Of a stretch of 64,000 nucleotides of DNA, positions 10,764 to 20,923 are shown in pieces. Position numbers and translations under genes: made by a program. The DNA is taken from the NCBI RefSeq assembly GCF_921293095.1, contig NC_060253.1:97853073-97917072 (forward strand), in the 5' to 3' direction. The number at the start of each line of letters is the position of its first letter. Position 1 is the first letter of the stretch. The stretch comes from Ischnura elegans. Its lineage: Eukaryota; Arthropoda; Insecta; Odonata; Coenagrionidae. Under the pieces are notes generated by a model that was not told where the DNA came from, made no database searches, and saw nothing but the letters and a program-made list of their open reading frames with translations.

Positions 10764-11150
10764 ATGGTATGCACTCATGGTACATGCAAGATACTTGAGC
10801 ATATCGTCTTTAGCAATATCATGACTTTCTTGGACAGTCGTAACTTCCTCCATGGCTATCAGCTTGGATTCCGAAAAGGTAGATCATGGGAAACACAGGT
10901 CGCAGTCTTTCTTCGCGAAGTTCTCAAATCTAGTGAATCCAAAAGATGAGTTGACGGATTATTTCTAGATTTTAAGAAAGCTTTCGATATGGTACTTCAC
11001 AAAAAACTTTTATACAAGTTACAGTCATTAAACAAAACAGTGGTAAACATCAATTGACGCACTCCGCGCTAAATGTATGAATGGCTGGTGTCCTAAAATC
11101 CCTTGCCACATGCCTTTGAGGTGGCTTGCAGGGTATTATGTAGATGTAGA
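10764..11150 (+). pseudogene. CR1/jockey-like LINE reverse transcriptase fragment
   Basis: The translation reads CKILEHIVFSNIMTFLDSRN, then YQLGFRKGRSWETQVAVF, then after one stop LFLDFKKAFDMVLHKKLLYK. These are the conserved motifs of reverse transcriptases of the CR1/L2/jockey group (IxxxLEHIV, H-GFR-GRSCETQL, DFxKAFDxVPH). The fragment covers only the first third of the reverse transcriptase. It ends near a GTAGATGTAGATG run at 11138-11150 that resembles a LINE tail, so internal deletion joined the palm to the 3' end. It is a different LINE group from the one at 4990-9270. Confidence 0.8.
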
Positions 11151-11484
11151 TGGTAGGAAGTTGCGTTCCCTAACCTAGTCCTTTGGCATTGATCTTTGTG
11201 CTGCCATGGTGCCGACACATAACTGGGCCAAGCTACGATGCTGCCTCCTGATCTGATGAAAATAATATGACGAATCTCCTAAACTTACTATCAAGAATAT
11301 ATGCTCCTTATTTTACGCTTGAAAAAATTCCGTTGGACCAGGAATTGAACAAGTGGCGTTGTCAGGAATTTCATTCGGGGGGGGGGGGTCGAAAACCAGG
11401 GGGAAAATTTTTGAAAAACATGGTACTAAGTAATGGGTTTTAAACTTATTTTAACACTTTTCCTTATCGAAAAAACTTCATATG

Positions 11485-12191
11485 TTAACCCTTTTAGTGC
11501 CAGGGGGCCAATCCATCGGCCCGGGTAGTACATATATGCGAAGAGTGCCAAGGGCCGATCTATCGGCCGGGCTTATTTTGCACTGATGCCGTTTATTTTT
11601 TGAGCTTCGTGTAGATTTTGTTTCTATGTTTTAGTATCTATCATGCTTTAACATACCCGTAAGTATTGAGAGTCAACGGGAAAAAAAATTAGTTTCAGAA
11701 AATGCATGTTAGGCTTTATAAAATTTCCACATTCAGCATGGAAGCATTCGAAATGTGGTGCTACCGAAGAATGATGAAGATAAAATGGATTGACCGTGTG
11801 AGTAACCAGGAAGTGCTAAGGAGAGTAGGAGAAAAGAGAAGCCTCCTAAAAACATTAAGCAGAAGAAGGGACAACTTAGTTGGCCACATTTTGAGGCACG
11901 ATGGTCTGATGAAGACAATCGTTGAAGGACAAGTGGAAGGGAAAAAGGGCAAGGGATGGCCCCGAATGAGTTATATAGGACAGGTTGTAAAGGATGTAAA
12001 AGAGAATAAATATGTAGCTATGAAGAGATTAGCGGATAGGAGAGAGAAATGGAGAGCTGCATCAAACCAATCTTAGGATTGTTGACTAATGATGATGATA
12101 ATTTTTTTAGCGTAAACCTACAAATTCAGCAATAAAAGGCCTGGCATTCTTCAACAAGCCAGGAAAAATGGGCTGGCACTGAAAGGGTCAA
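11485..12191. mobile_element. TTAA-flanked piggyBac-like element with a LINE insert
   Basis: Starts TTAACCCTTTTAGTGCC. Its right end reads TTGACCCTTTCAGTGCC on the minus strand, so one base of the right TTAA has changed. Subterminal palindromes of the form GGGCCRAT-CATCGGCC follow the left end. Neighbouring bases on both sides belong to the MITE at 11352-12433. A LINE 3' part occupies about 11733-12108, leaving roughly 330 bases of the element itself. No transposase is seen. Confidence 0.7.
11733..12108 (+). pseudogene. 3' part of an APE-type LINE (C-terminal domain)
   Basis: The open frame reads MEAFEMWCYRRMMKIKWIDR, RVGEKRSLLKTL, VGHILRHDGLMKTIVEGQVE and ends EKWRAASNQS, followed by ATGATGATGAT. 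This is the post-reverse-transcriptase C-terminal part of the LINE family that also gives the minus-strand copy at 4990-9270 and the tail at 35580-35690. It is 5' truncated, as expected for target-primed insertion. Confidence 0.8.
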
Positions 12192-12264
12192 AGAAATATT
12201 TTGTAAATGCACGATTTTTCAATGTTTTGCTTTTAGTATGAAGGAAAATAATTGTGTTTTTATA

Positions 12265-12384
12265 GTGAAGGATTTGGTGCTTTCTCGGCGAATCTTGTTG
12301 ATGAAGTCTTCTCTGGAAATCGGCCGGGTCAGGATGGATATTGCCCTGAAGATGATGGCAGAGAAGGCCACTGAAACATTGTCG
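12265..12384 (+). mobile_element. Penelope-like terminal fragment with hammerhead-like core
   Basis: It interrupts the MITE between TGTTTTTATA and the G-run. It contains CTGAAGA at 12346-12352 and GAAAC at 12373-12377 with a TGGC/GCCA stem between them, matching the CUGANGA-stem-GAAA core of hammerhead ribozymes reported in Penelope-like elements. Upstream, TTCTCGGCGAATCTTGTTG is the reverse of the GAAGACTTCATCAAC-type sequence often next to such cores. Cleavage-site helices I and III were not established. Confidence 0.5.
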
Positions 12385-14861
12385 TGGGGGGGGGGTCCAG
12401 ACCCCTCAAACCCCTCCCTTGGCTATGCCACTGAATCGAACCACGGACCTCTGGCTTTCCGGGCCACTGCACAGACCACTATACTATCCACGTTCTTTAA
12501 TTACCTAAGTGACATTTAGCACTGTTCAACCTCGGTTAAAGTGCCATGGGAATTAAAGAACCTGGATAGCATAGCCTAAGCACAGTGACCCAGATAGCCA
12601 AAAGTCTGTGGTTCAAATCCCGGTCCAGGGGATTTTTTTCTCATCACAATTCATGTATATTTCAATGCCGTTTACACGGCAGAATTGAAATAATCCACAC
12701 TTCCTATTAGTTGGAAATTCAGTCATTAGCCTTTTATTTGTGCTATAGAGATCACCAGTATGGAAGTCCACATGCCACCTCACTCCACAAAAATTACTTC
12801 TGTTCCTTGCTGGCATTGAATTGTGCTGGGTTGGTGTGACTTGCACCTTCACCTTCTGTTTTACCTACCCCCAAGTATTCCCAACCTCACTTGTCCCCTT
12901 TTCCATTGCCAGGGTTGGGCACTATTTCAAATTTAAGTATTTTAAAATATGTATTTTAACATTTTTAATTTGTATTTAGTATTTCAAATTAGGGATGAGT
13001 CGATTCCAAATGTCGATTCTCGATTCCACCGATTCTCGGGCACGGAATCGAGAATCGATCGCCTAAAGTCGATTCCGATTCCATCGATTCCAGGAAGATA
13101 AGTGTTTTGAGCATAGACTATAAGTTTGGGACATAGAGGCTGCCACACACCTAAGCGGCCGCGGTGTCAGCCTTGCCCGCGCGGAGGATACACCCAGCAC
13201 GCGGGTGCTGCGACGAACATGCCTCGGAAACATGAAAATGTCGGCAAGAGTGACAACACGACAAACCCTGAAATGAGCAACTCTCAGAGAAAAAAAAATT
13301 GGAAACCACGGGATCGGGAAGCAATGCATGCATTTTCCATTCTTTTATTTACCGCTGGTCACGGCAAATCAAATTATTGCGAATATAAATCACATTCAGA
13401 GAATTCATCTGGACCACCAATTTTGAAGTATAATAGATCGAAATATATTTTTTTATTTTCGAATCATATTTGAAGTCTGATGATAATAAAAACGTACAGA
13501 GAGCAAGGTTTCCTGTGAAAAAAAGTTTCTTATAAATACGCTCTGAGAGCGGGTTTTTTTATATATGTAACTTTTTTTGACTAACACGCGTCGGCGTCAA
13601 TAATAAAAAATTTAGACACATTCGCATTTGTATAGCCGTTTTATCAATGCAACCCTTGAGAAAGTTGATACTTCCTTGGCATAAGCCTCCTGGCAGACCC
13701 GACAAGTTGCGTTCGGCCGCCACCGCACACCCGCCAGGCTGCTCTGGTATGTATGGACGCAATGAACGATACATTATTGTTTAGCCACCGCGGCCAAACG
13801 AGAATGTAGCCACCGCGGCTATTGTTCGGGATGGTCGGATCAGATACCTCGGATCCAAATATCCGCGGATATTGCCCTTCATCGGATCCAAAGTCGCGGA
13901 AGGCATCGGATCTGAATCCGAAATTTTAAATAATAGCTTCAGTGAATGCAATATCTGGGTGGAAAGAGTTCCGATTCTCTCCGAATGCGCCGTCGCATGC
14001 GATTCTTGTCCTACTCATGAACCTTTTTGTTTGAAAGCTCTCCCAGAGGTTACGAGTAGAATTTCAGCCATGGCCAGGATTTTCAGCCAGAAAATAAAAA
14101 AGGCAAAATACAACTGGCACATAGTGTGACTCTTCCCAAGAGATTGAACAATAATCGGGGGAATCTCAGCGCTGTAGGATAATAACCACATCAAAAGTAA
14201 CTACGTCGCAGATTTCAGAAAACCATCCTCGGCTGTCCATCAGCCCGTGCCTCTGTTGTTTTTTTTTCGTTTCTGCAATCACACGGACTATAAATCATTG
14301 TCTTCTAAGGAAAATATCAAATCACACGAAAACAATGGAAGGGTGTTTCATCCCTACCTCGTCTCACCAACTGACCTTTTTTGGCCTACCTGCTTCAATT
14401 CTCCGTTTCTAGACGACAAATGCTGGGAGAGTGACTTTCTGGGCCGGAAGATATCTTGATAGCTTCGACAATTAGATGACATGCACGAGATTTAAAAAAG
14501 AATTAGACCAAAAGAGATGCATTCCTGACGATATTTCTGTTTATTTTTCAGCTCTAATTGATTGCCACTCAGTTTTCTATCTACAAGTCTACAATTAGAG
14601 TTTACTGATATGCAACATTGTCCAAACAGCACAATTTTCAAAGAAACAAGGGCAGCATTAACCCCTCAAACAATTAGAGACGGATTGGAAACGCCAACTA
14701 CATATATCACGTAGCGCGCCCGGCTTCGCTGTGAAGGCAACGACGTCACTGAAACAAGATCTGACTTCTTCGTCGTTGACTCCCTCATTTGTAGCCTTGT
14801 TGTTTGAAATACGGAGGGAGCGCACTCCTTCCTCTCCACCTCTCCTTTACGCGCTCCTTCC

Positions 14862-15121
14862 CAGTGGCGTAGCCAGGGGGAGGGTCCGGACCTCCCCCCC
14901 CCCCTCGAAATATATAAACGCAATTATTGTGCTTTACAAAAGAAAACAAAATATTGAAAAATCAGGAATTTACTAAATTTTTCTTTAACAAATTCAGTTT
15001 TTTCGATTATAAAAAGTGTTAAAAATAGTTTAAAACCGATTACTTAGTGCCCGGTTTTTTCAAAAATTTCCCCCCCTGGTTTTGGATCCCCCCCCGAATG
15101 AAATTCCTGGCTAAGCCACGG
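14862..15121. mobile_element. hAT-like MITE (GTGGCGTAGCCAGG family), copy 2
   Basis: A 260-base element from CAGTGGCGTAGCCAGG to CCTGGCTAAGCCACGG, flanked by CTCCTTCC on both sides (14854-14861 and 15122-15129). It lies in the opposite orientation to copies 1 and 3. G- and C-runs sit just inside both ends. The flanking sequence is itself locally repeated (CTCCACCTCTCCTTTACGCG on both sides), so the duplication could be partly pre-existing. Confidence 0.8.
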
Positions 15122-15489
15122 CTCCTTCCCCTCCACCTCTCCTTTACGCGCTTCTGCTGCCCACTCCTTCCTTATGCTGAGCGGTTGAGCACCTCGTCGC
15201 ACGTGGCGTTAATGCTGTTTTAAATACTGTTAATTGTGTTGCTAATTGTGCAGTTGCAATTAAATTTAATGATACACCAATAAAAATGTCTTTCATTTTG
15301 TGTAAACATTTCCATTGAGATAAGGAGAACCAAAGAATGCCGTGTGCGTGCTCTGTGGCGTAAATTATCGCGAGGATGTGCTAAATCCACCTCACCTTAC
15401 TGAAGCATTTTCGGGTGAAACACAAGTCCATATGCGATGAGAAAGTAAAATTCGGGGGAAACGTGCGTGAGGAAAATTTGAATTCAGTC

Positions 15490-15750
15490 GATGGCATAGC
15501 CAGGGATGTAGCCAGGAATTTTGTTAAGTGGGGGTCCAAAACCAGGGGGGGAAATTTTTAAACAACAGGGTACAAAGGAGAGGGTTTCAAACTAATTTTA
15601 ACACCCTTCATAATAGAAAAAACTTTATTTTTCAAAGATTCGTTTTTTTTCATTTTTGTAAATTCATGATTTTTAAATATTTTGTTTCCTTTTATGAAGG
15701 GAAAGTAATTGTGTTTTTATATTTTGGGGGGTCCTCTCGCTATGCCACTG
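15490..15750. mobile_element. hAT-like MITE (GTGGCGTAGCCAGG family), copy 3
   Basis: From GATGGCATAGCCAGG to CTATGCCACTG. The body has the CCAAAACCAGGGGGGG block, the AAAAAACTTTATT region and the AATTGTGTTTTTATATTTT region in the same order as copy 1. The left end has an extra ATGTAGCCAGG unit. A target duplication is not evident. Confidence 0.7.
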
Positions 15751-16303
15751 GTCTGTGGTTCATCCTAAAATTTTTCCTATTTTCATTTCCATACCCAAGC
15801 GTAACAGTTTAGGTCCTGAGTATGTAAATATGTTTTTAACCTTTTCCCTACTATGCACGTATATATACGTGTGGACGTTTCCTGACCCAGGAGACGTCGG
15901 CCGTATATTTATGTGTGACATTTTTCTAGCCAGGAAAACGAAAGCCGTATATATACGTTTTCTAGCTCTCCCCCTTTTAGGACGGTCGTGGGTTTACGTC
16001 GTCTTTGTCTCGGGACCCAACCCTGCGGGGTTTAGGATTTACCCTCGGAATCCGGGAGCAGGTACCCGACCCCTCGTCTTTTATAACCCCTCTTAGCGGT
16101 AAGGGACAGCAGTCATACAATGGTTTATCCAGTCAGGTTTCGAAATAAATATTTGTTCATTTCTCAAGAAAAATAAACTAAGAATCGAATTATTTGTCTT
16201 TTGAGCAGCGTTTACAATTTTTAAACGAAATTCTACGATAAATATTAACTTATGTGTATGTATAAACTTATGTATAAACATCAACATGGAAATTGTTGCT
16301 GCA

Positions 16304-18494
16304 TTAACCTTTTCGCGCCGAGCTTCTTCGCGGGAAGTTGCTTTTGGCTCTACGAAGGGTTTGAGATTTTCTTTTTCGCCCCGTACGGAGTTTTTTTTCG
16401 GCTCGGGACTGACCAGGTAGTCGCTTCCTCCCCTTAATGACCTTTCCTATTGGGGATAATCCTCGACCCTTTTCCCCGAGATCAGCCCATCCCGGCGTAC
16501 TTTTGCGGTCAGTTAATTGTTACCAGTGCAATTTTAATTTTTTTTAATTGTTACTGTTGCATTAAATGTCAGTTCATCAATGTATTCCTTTCATTTTGCA
16601 ATGCCTGTAGAACTTTTAAACGACGTTCTACGGTTATTTTTGGGGTTTTCAGCAAAACGGCATTATATCATAGACCAACAAATACTTTAAAGGGAATGAA
16701 ATCTTTCAATGTACCTAGCCTACTTCTAGGTATTTACGATTTATGATATTAACATAATTTAGATCTATGATGCCAAAATCCACACTCTCCTCATTTGCGT
16801 CTGCTCTACAGTTCTCTGAAAACATGAGAATGATACATTTAGAATTTTTTTAGAAGAATATTTTCCCGAAAAATTCTCATAAAACTACTTGAATCATACA
16901 AATTTGTTGTTTGAAATGGCTAAATATTATTTTAAAGCAAATTTGCTTGTATAAATATATGAAAAAAATGAAAAAAAAATCCTTGCAGGAGGAGGAAGGG
17001 GAATGCATACAGAACATTTACGGTTAAATTTGAATACACGCCAAGAAAATTTTGAAAAGAAAATGAGCTTTTCCGAGAAGAGTGAGGTTATCATCTTCCA
17101 CGTACATATTTCCGTAGGAGAATACTTACACCAATATACTCTTGGGTATTCCAGTTGGAGGATGATAAGTTTTTCCTAGAAAACATTAATGCGCTAATGT
17201 GTCCCGAAATAAGCCCGTGAGGGGCACAAAGCAGACCACCTGGATCCTGACCAGAGAAGCAAGATATGAGAGTAATTACCTGGGTGGTGCAGTTCTCTTT
17301 CATTCATGGTATGGGCTGCATCGCACAGCAGGGTTCCAGAGAAACCATCCCTGGTATAGGTAGCGGAATGCATACAGATAGTTAACGGCTAAATTTGAAT
17401 ACACGCCCAGAAAGTTGTGAAAAGAAAATGAGCTATTCCGAGAAGAGTGAGGTTATCATCTTCCACGTACATATTTCAGTACGAGAATACTTACACCAAT
17501 GTACTCTTGGGTCTTCCAGTTGGAGGATAATAAGTTTTTCCAAGAAAACATTAATGCGCTAATGTGTCTCGAACTAACTCTGTGAGGTGCAACCTGACCA
17601 GAGATCCAAGATATGAGAGTAACTACCTGGGTAGAGCAGTTGTCTTTCCTGCAATGGTATGGAATGCTTTTCACAACATGTGTCTACGTAAAACATTCCT
17701 TATCATACATTATCGTACATTAAATTTACGAATTTTTAGGATATGCATTAATCAGTATTTATAGCGAAATTCGTTTATAATACCTTTGTATTCAAAGGTT
17801 GGTAAGAGGTTATTAAAAATAGTCGCTGTAATTTTGGCTCACGACAAAGAACTGAGAGAATCATATTTTATTACATTACGAGGGCTTTTTTTTCATGGAA
17901 GTTAAATCGAATATTCTATCGAATTTCACCGCAAATGTACATCTAGAATGTAGCTAACAAAATAACGTATATTTTTAGATGTAAATCATTACAATATCGC
18001 TCCTACAAACTTGCTAGTGAGTTATAAAAATAACAATTAAACATCTAACCGTAGCGTCTCCAAAAATTGTTCTAGGTGATGATCAACTCCGTTAATATGA
18101 ACGCTAGAATTCCGTTTAAAATTTGGAACCAATCAGCAGAACATACAGAATGTAATTCCTCGCATTGATTTTCAATAAATGCAACATGAACGTTTTTAGT
18201 TATTTTAACTTATAAACAAATAAGTGACCATGAGCACCTTCCTCGAGTGGGTCACTAAGTGCCGGGATGGGCCGAGATAATCCCCACGCGGACAATAGGA
18301 AAGGGTCGGACCTCTCACGCCGAGAGACCCTAATGGCGGTTGGGACCCACTTGGCATGCTTGACCGCGAAATCGTGAAAACACGGCCTTTGGCCTTTTGC
18401 TTCGAAAACGTCAAGCCGTGATAATCCGGCCTTCCTTCTTTAGCATCAGAAAATTCAGGCCGTGAAATCACGCCCTGCGTAGGGAAGAGGTTAA
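16304..18494. mobile_element. 2.19-kb TTAA element inserted into TTAA copy 2
   Basis: Begins TTAACCTTTTCGCGCCGAGC and, on the minus strand, begins TTAACCTCTTCCCTACGCAGG. The TTAA is present at both ends and once in the empty site of copy 1, so a TTAA duplication is directly visible. It contains a tandem pair of about 310-base units (17003-17325 and 17365-17669). The minus-strand translations share HISALMFSxKNL-SSNWxTQEYIGVSIL. That string loosely recalls the start of a piggyBac transposase core, but this is not proven. No full transposase survives. Confidence 0.75.
17003..17669. repeat. Tandem pair of about 310-base units, period about 362
   Basis: Unit 1 (17003-17325) and unit 2 (17365-17669) share long stretches such as GAAAAGAAAATGAGCT, GTGAGGTTATCATCTTCCAC and AACATTAATGCGCTAATGTG. 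Unit 2 lacks about 15 bases near 17590. Both lie inside the 2.19-kb TTAA element. Confidence 0.85.
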
Positions 18495-19609
18495 ATGCGT
18501 TAATATTGGCCTTAGAACTTCGATTAAAATTTGACAATGCTCAGAAAAAAATGAGAAATTCAATTCAAAGTCTGTAATTTACGTGCCGGCAACAATTATC
18601 CATTTGCTATATACATATAAGCAATACATAAGTTGACCGCAAACTAATGCCACAGGTATGGTCATAAACCCGGAAAGGAGGGAGCACAACTACTCTCAGA
18701 GTCCGAGATAATGCGAAGTCTTAGCGTGGAGGGGTCGAAAAAGGTTTAGCGAGACCCTTCTTAACGAATGCCCTCCAAAAATGCTCCTTACCACGAGAAA
18801 GAAGAGTCTCTTGGGGCTCAGTACAGCAGTTGTGTTAAGACGAAAACCCCGCCGTCTCGAAAGGGTTAAAAAACAACTTGAAAGCCCATAAAATAATTTT
18901 TAATTTATAAAATGTTAAAATGTGAATGAAAATCTAAAAAGCATTCCATTGATTGTATGTACTCAGAATAAACTTGAATAATGACTTTGTTTAATGGCAG
19001 GAATTTGAAAATGCATTTGGATTTGAAAATATCTGATTCGAAAGATCTGGCTCCAAAAATCCTGGATCCGTCCATCCCTAGTTATTTTATTCCATTCAAT
19101 TCTTAAATTTTAATGACAGCAATGCTACAGATAAATCAAAATCCCACCTGTTAGAAGGAATAAAAATCGATGGAATCTGAATTGGGAATCGATTTGAAGG
19201 AATCGGAATCGAAAAAAAGTGGAATCGACTCATCCCTATTTTAAATACACAATTTGAATGTATCTTGTATTTCAATTACATATTTTTGGTATTTTCCCAT
19301 TCTAAAATAAAAAATTCATTTGCAAAATACTTTTGAAGTAGCTTTGATATTACTTCTGTATCATTATGCTTCAGAGATTACTTTGTTTTCGATAGAAACA
19401 TTTTCTTCACGTTTGCAACTATCCATAATGTACCAATGCAGTTTAATTTTTTTTAAATCCCTTAGTTTCCATTTTGTATTCTAAAAGGTATTGAAAACAC
19501 TATTTTGTAGTTAGTTTTCAAATGGCCAAGTTAAAGGTATTCTGTAACTTTACATTTCAAATACATTTGAAGCAACATTTTGTATTTCAAATATTTTGAC
19601 CAGCCCTGC

Positions 19610-20700
19610 CCATTGCCCCTTTCTCCTCTTAACTCCCTCCACTCTTACCACTCCAATCAATTCAGCATGAGCCATTTTCAGCAAATTTGATTATAAATAT
19701 GTACCTATATAAATTTTCAGGATTCACCTTTCCTTCCATATCACTGACATTACTCTTAGATGGCATTACAGTGATCCTCTTTTTACAAATAAAATAAGAG
19801 TTAGAAATTAAATTAGAACTAAGCCTTCCCCCGAGTCTCTGTATATAGCAATTTTCAATTTTTAGCTTTGATCATTGCCCTCTATACATGTGTAGTTGCA
19901 AATCTCAAGCTTGGAACCTCAACACCATGGTAGCTGAGGATAGGCTTCAGCTATTTCTCTTGGAGGTTAGGGAGGTGGTCACGATAATGTACCACATGTT
20001 TTTATGCATTAAAATTATATTTTTAAAATATTTTTTGAATAAATAATTATTTTAATAAAAAAATCGACATTGCAACACAGCCAAACAGGAAATATGTCAC
20101 GGTGTACATTATAATTGTAACATTCAATAATGCCAGGTCACCAAGGTATAACAACTCAGTCGCTGAATTTTAATGGATGGAACATCTTACTTGGGTGATT
20201 GTGTTTTCAAATATACATGTGAGGATAACATTTACAATAACTGCATCCATAACTTATTTTTCCTCAGTCTTTAACTTGAGGAAACTGATTATTATTTAGA
20301 ATATTTATCCAAATACCTGTGAACATTACCATTTTAATGGGTATCTTCTCTTTAAATTACTATAAGATTTTTTAATTTTATGCACAACTTAATACTAGTT
20401 GCATAATTTTATCTTTTAAAATTTTCACATTACAGTTGATTCTATTTTTGTGAGCTTGAATGGAAAACTGGTTGAGGTTATTCTAGTTGTCTTGCTTTGA
20501 GTCAAAGACACTTAGGTTCAAAATGCTTATGTTCATTATAGGTGTTGTACTGATTTCTTCTCTCTTCTGAAATGCCTCTAATCTGTCAGTAGATGCATCA
20601 TATTAAATCCTTCTAGTAATACAATTAAGATACCTGTTGCTGGATGCTTATACATTTATGGTATCCTTTTCAGTAGATACGAGGACCATATAATGATAAA
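19610..20700. other. Interval between the nest and the membrane-protein gene
   Basis: AT-rich and without recognisable frames or repeats. It probably includes the far 3' flank of the minus-strand gene. Confidence 0.45.
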
Positions 20701-20714
20701 GCAATGATGAGAAA

Positions 20715-20720
20715 TTTATT
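20715..20720 (-). terminator. Candidate poly(A) signal of the membrane-protein gene
   Basis: AATAAA on the minus strand about 200 bases after the stop codon. It is the nearest canonical signal. Confidence 0.4.
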
Positions 20721-20923
20721 TCGTAATATCATAAATACACTGAAGGAATTTTTATGGATGCTAATCTTGAGACATTTCAATTTCTATAAGTCTCATGGAC
20801 AGTCCCATGTTTGGATAGAGAGTTTGGTAATGATTTTTTTGAGGCACTTGGTGTTTGGATAAATATTGCAGATTACAATTTTTTAAAACATTTTTCAGAG
20901 GTTTTGCCATATTTAAGGAACAT

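Larger units (their letters stand above)
11352..12433. mobile_element. hAT-like MITE (GTGGCGTAGCCAGG family), copy 1, with nested inserts
   Basis: The inverted ends read AGTGGCGTTGTCAGG (left) and GGCTATGCCACTG (right). The left body matches the copies at 14862-15121 and 15490-15750, including the CCAGGGGGAAAATTTTTG block. It is split by the TTAA element 11485-12191 and by a Penelope fragment at 12265-12384. The family is non-coding. Confidence 0.75.
11322..12645. repeat. tRNA-derived SINE with inverted ends, split by a MITE
   Basis: The left piece (11322-11351) is a tail plus box B in minus orientation (GGACCAGGAATTGAAC). The right piece (12434-12645) continues with a minus-strand tRNA-like part (loop CCGGAAA near 12455), a central AT-rich linker and then a plus-strand tRNA-like part ending in GGTTCAAATCCCGGTCC and a T-rich tail. 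The interrupting element is flanked by AATTGAAC and AATCGAAC, an 8-base duplication with one change. The same inverted-end layout is seen at 6813-6960. Confidence 0.6.
15836..18869. mobile_element. TTAA-flanked piggyBac-like element, copy 2, split by another TTAA element
   Basis: The reverse complement of the 844-base element at 5889-6732. Its left part (15836-16303) matches 6268-6732 reversed and its right part (18495-18869) matches 5889-6263 reversed, with TTAA at both outer ends. The insert 16304-18494 sits exactly where copy 1 has a single TTAA. Without the insert it is about 840 bases and non-coding. Confidence 0.8.
13826..19080. mobile_element. Third nested TIR element (TAGGGATGGACGGATCC ends)
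   Basis: Left end TCGGGATGGTCGGATCAGA and right end (minus strand) TAGGGATGGACGGATCCAGG, both followed by clusters of CGGATCC-like motifs (13850-13925, 19030-19075). Flanks GCTATTGT and GTTATTTT agree at six of eight positions, a decayed duplication at best. It holds two MITEs and the split TTAA element. No transposase frame is visible. Confidence 0.5.
12990..19238. mobile_element. Second nested TIR element (TAGGGATGAGTCGATTCC ends)
   Basis: The left end TAGGGATGAGTCGATTCCA is mirrored at the right end by the same motif on the minus strand (19219-19238). Several CGATTCC repeats follow at 13012-13090 and 19165-19215. Flanks TTTCAAAT and TTTTAAAT form an 8-base duplication with one change. The nested element inside accounts for 13826-19080. 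The remaining interior at 13091-13825 is GC-rich in parts and has no recognised protein. Confidence 0.65.
12910..19608. mobile_element. Outer hAT-like MITE, split by nested elements
   Basis: Ends are CAGGGTTGGGC on the left and, on the minus strand, CAGGGCTGGTC on the right. Flanks TCCATTGC (12902-12909) and CCCATTGC (19609-19616) are an 8-base duplication with one change, as in hAT elements. Its own sequence is limited to 12910-12989 and 19239-19608, full of TATTTCAAATA-type AT repeats. Everything between is later insertion. Confidence 0.65.

Noticed and set aside
13063..13473. Overlapping frames on both strands, 60-115 aa
   Set aside because: They lie inside the second nested TIR element, overlap on both strands and show no domain.
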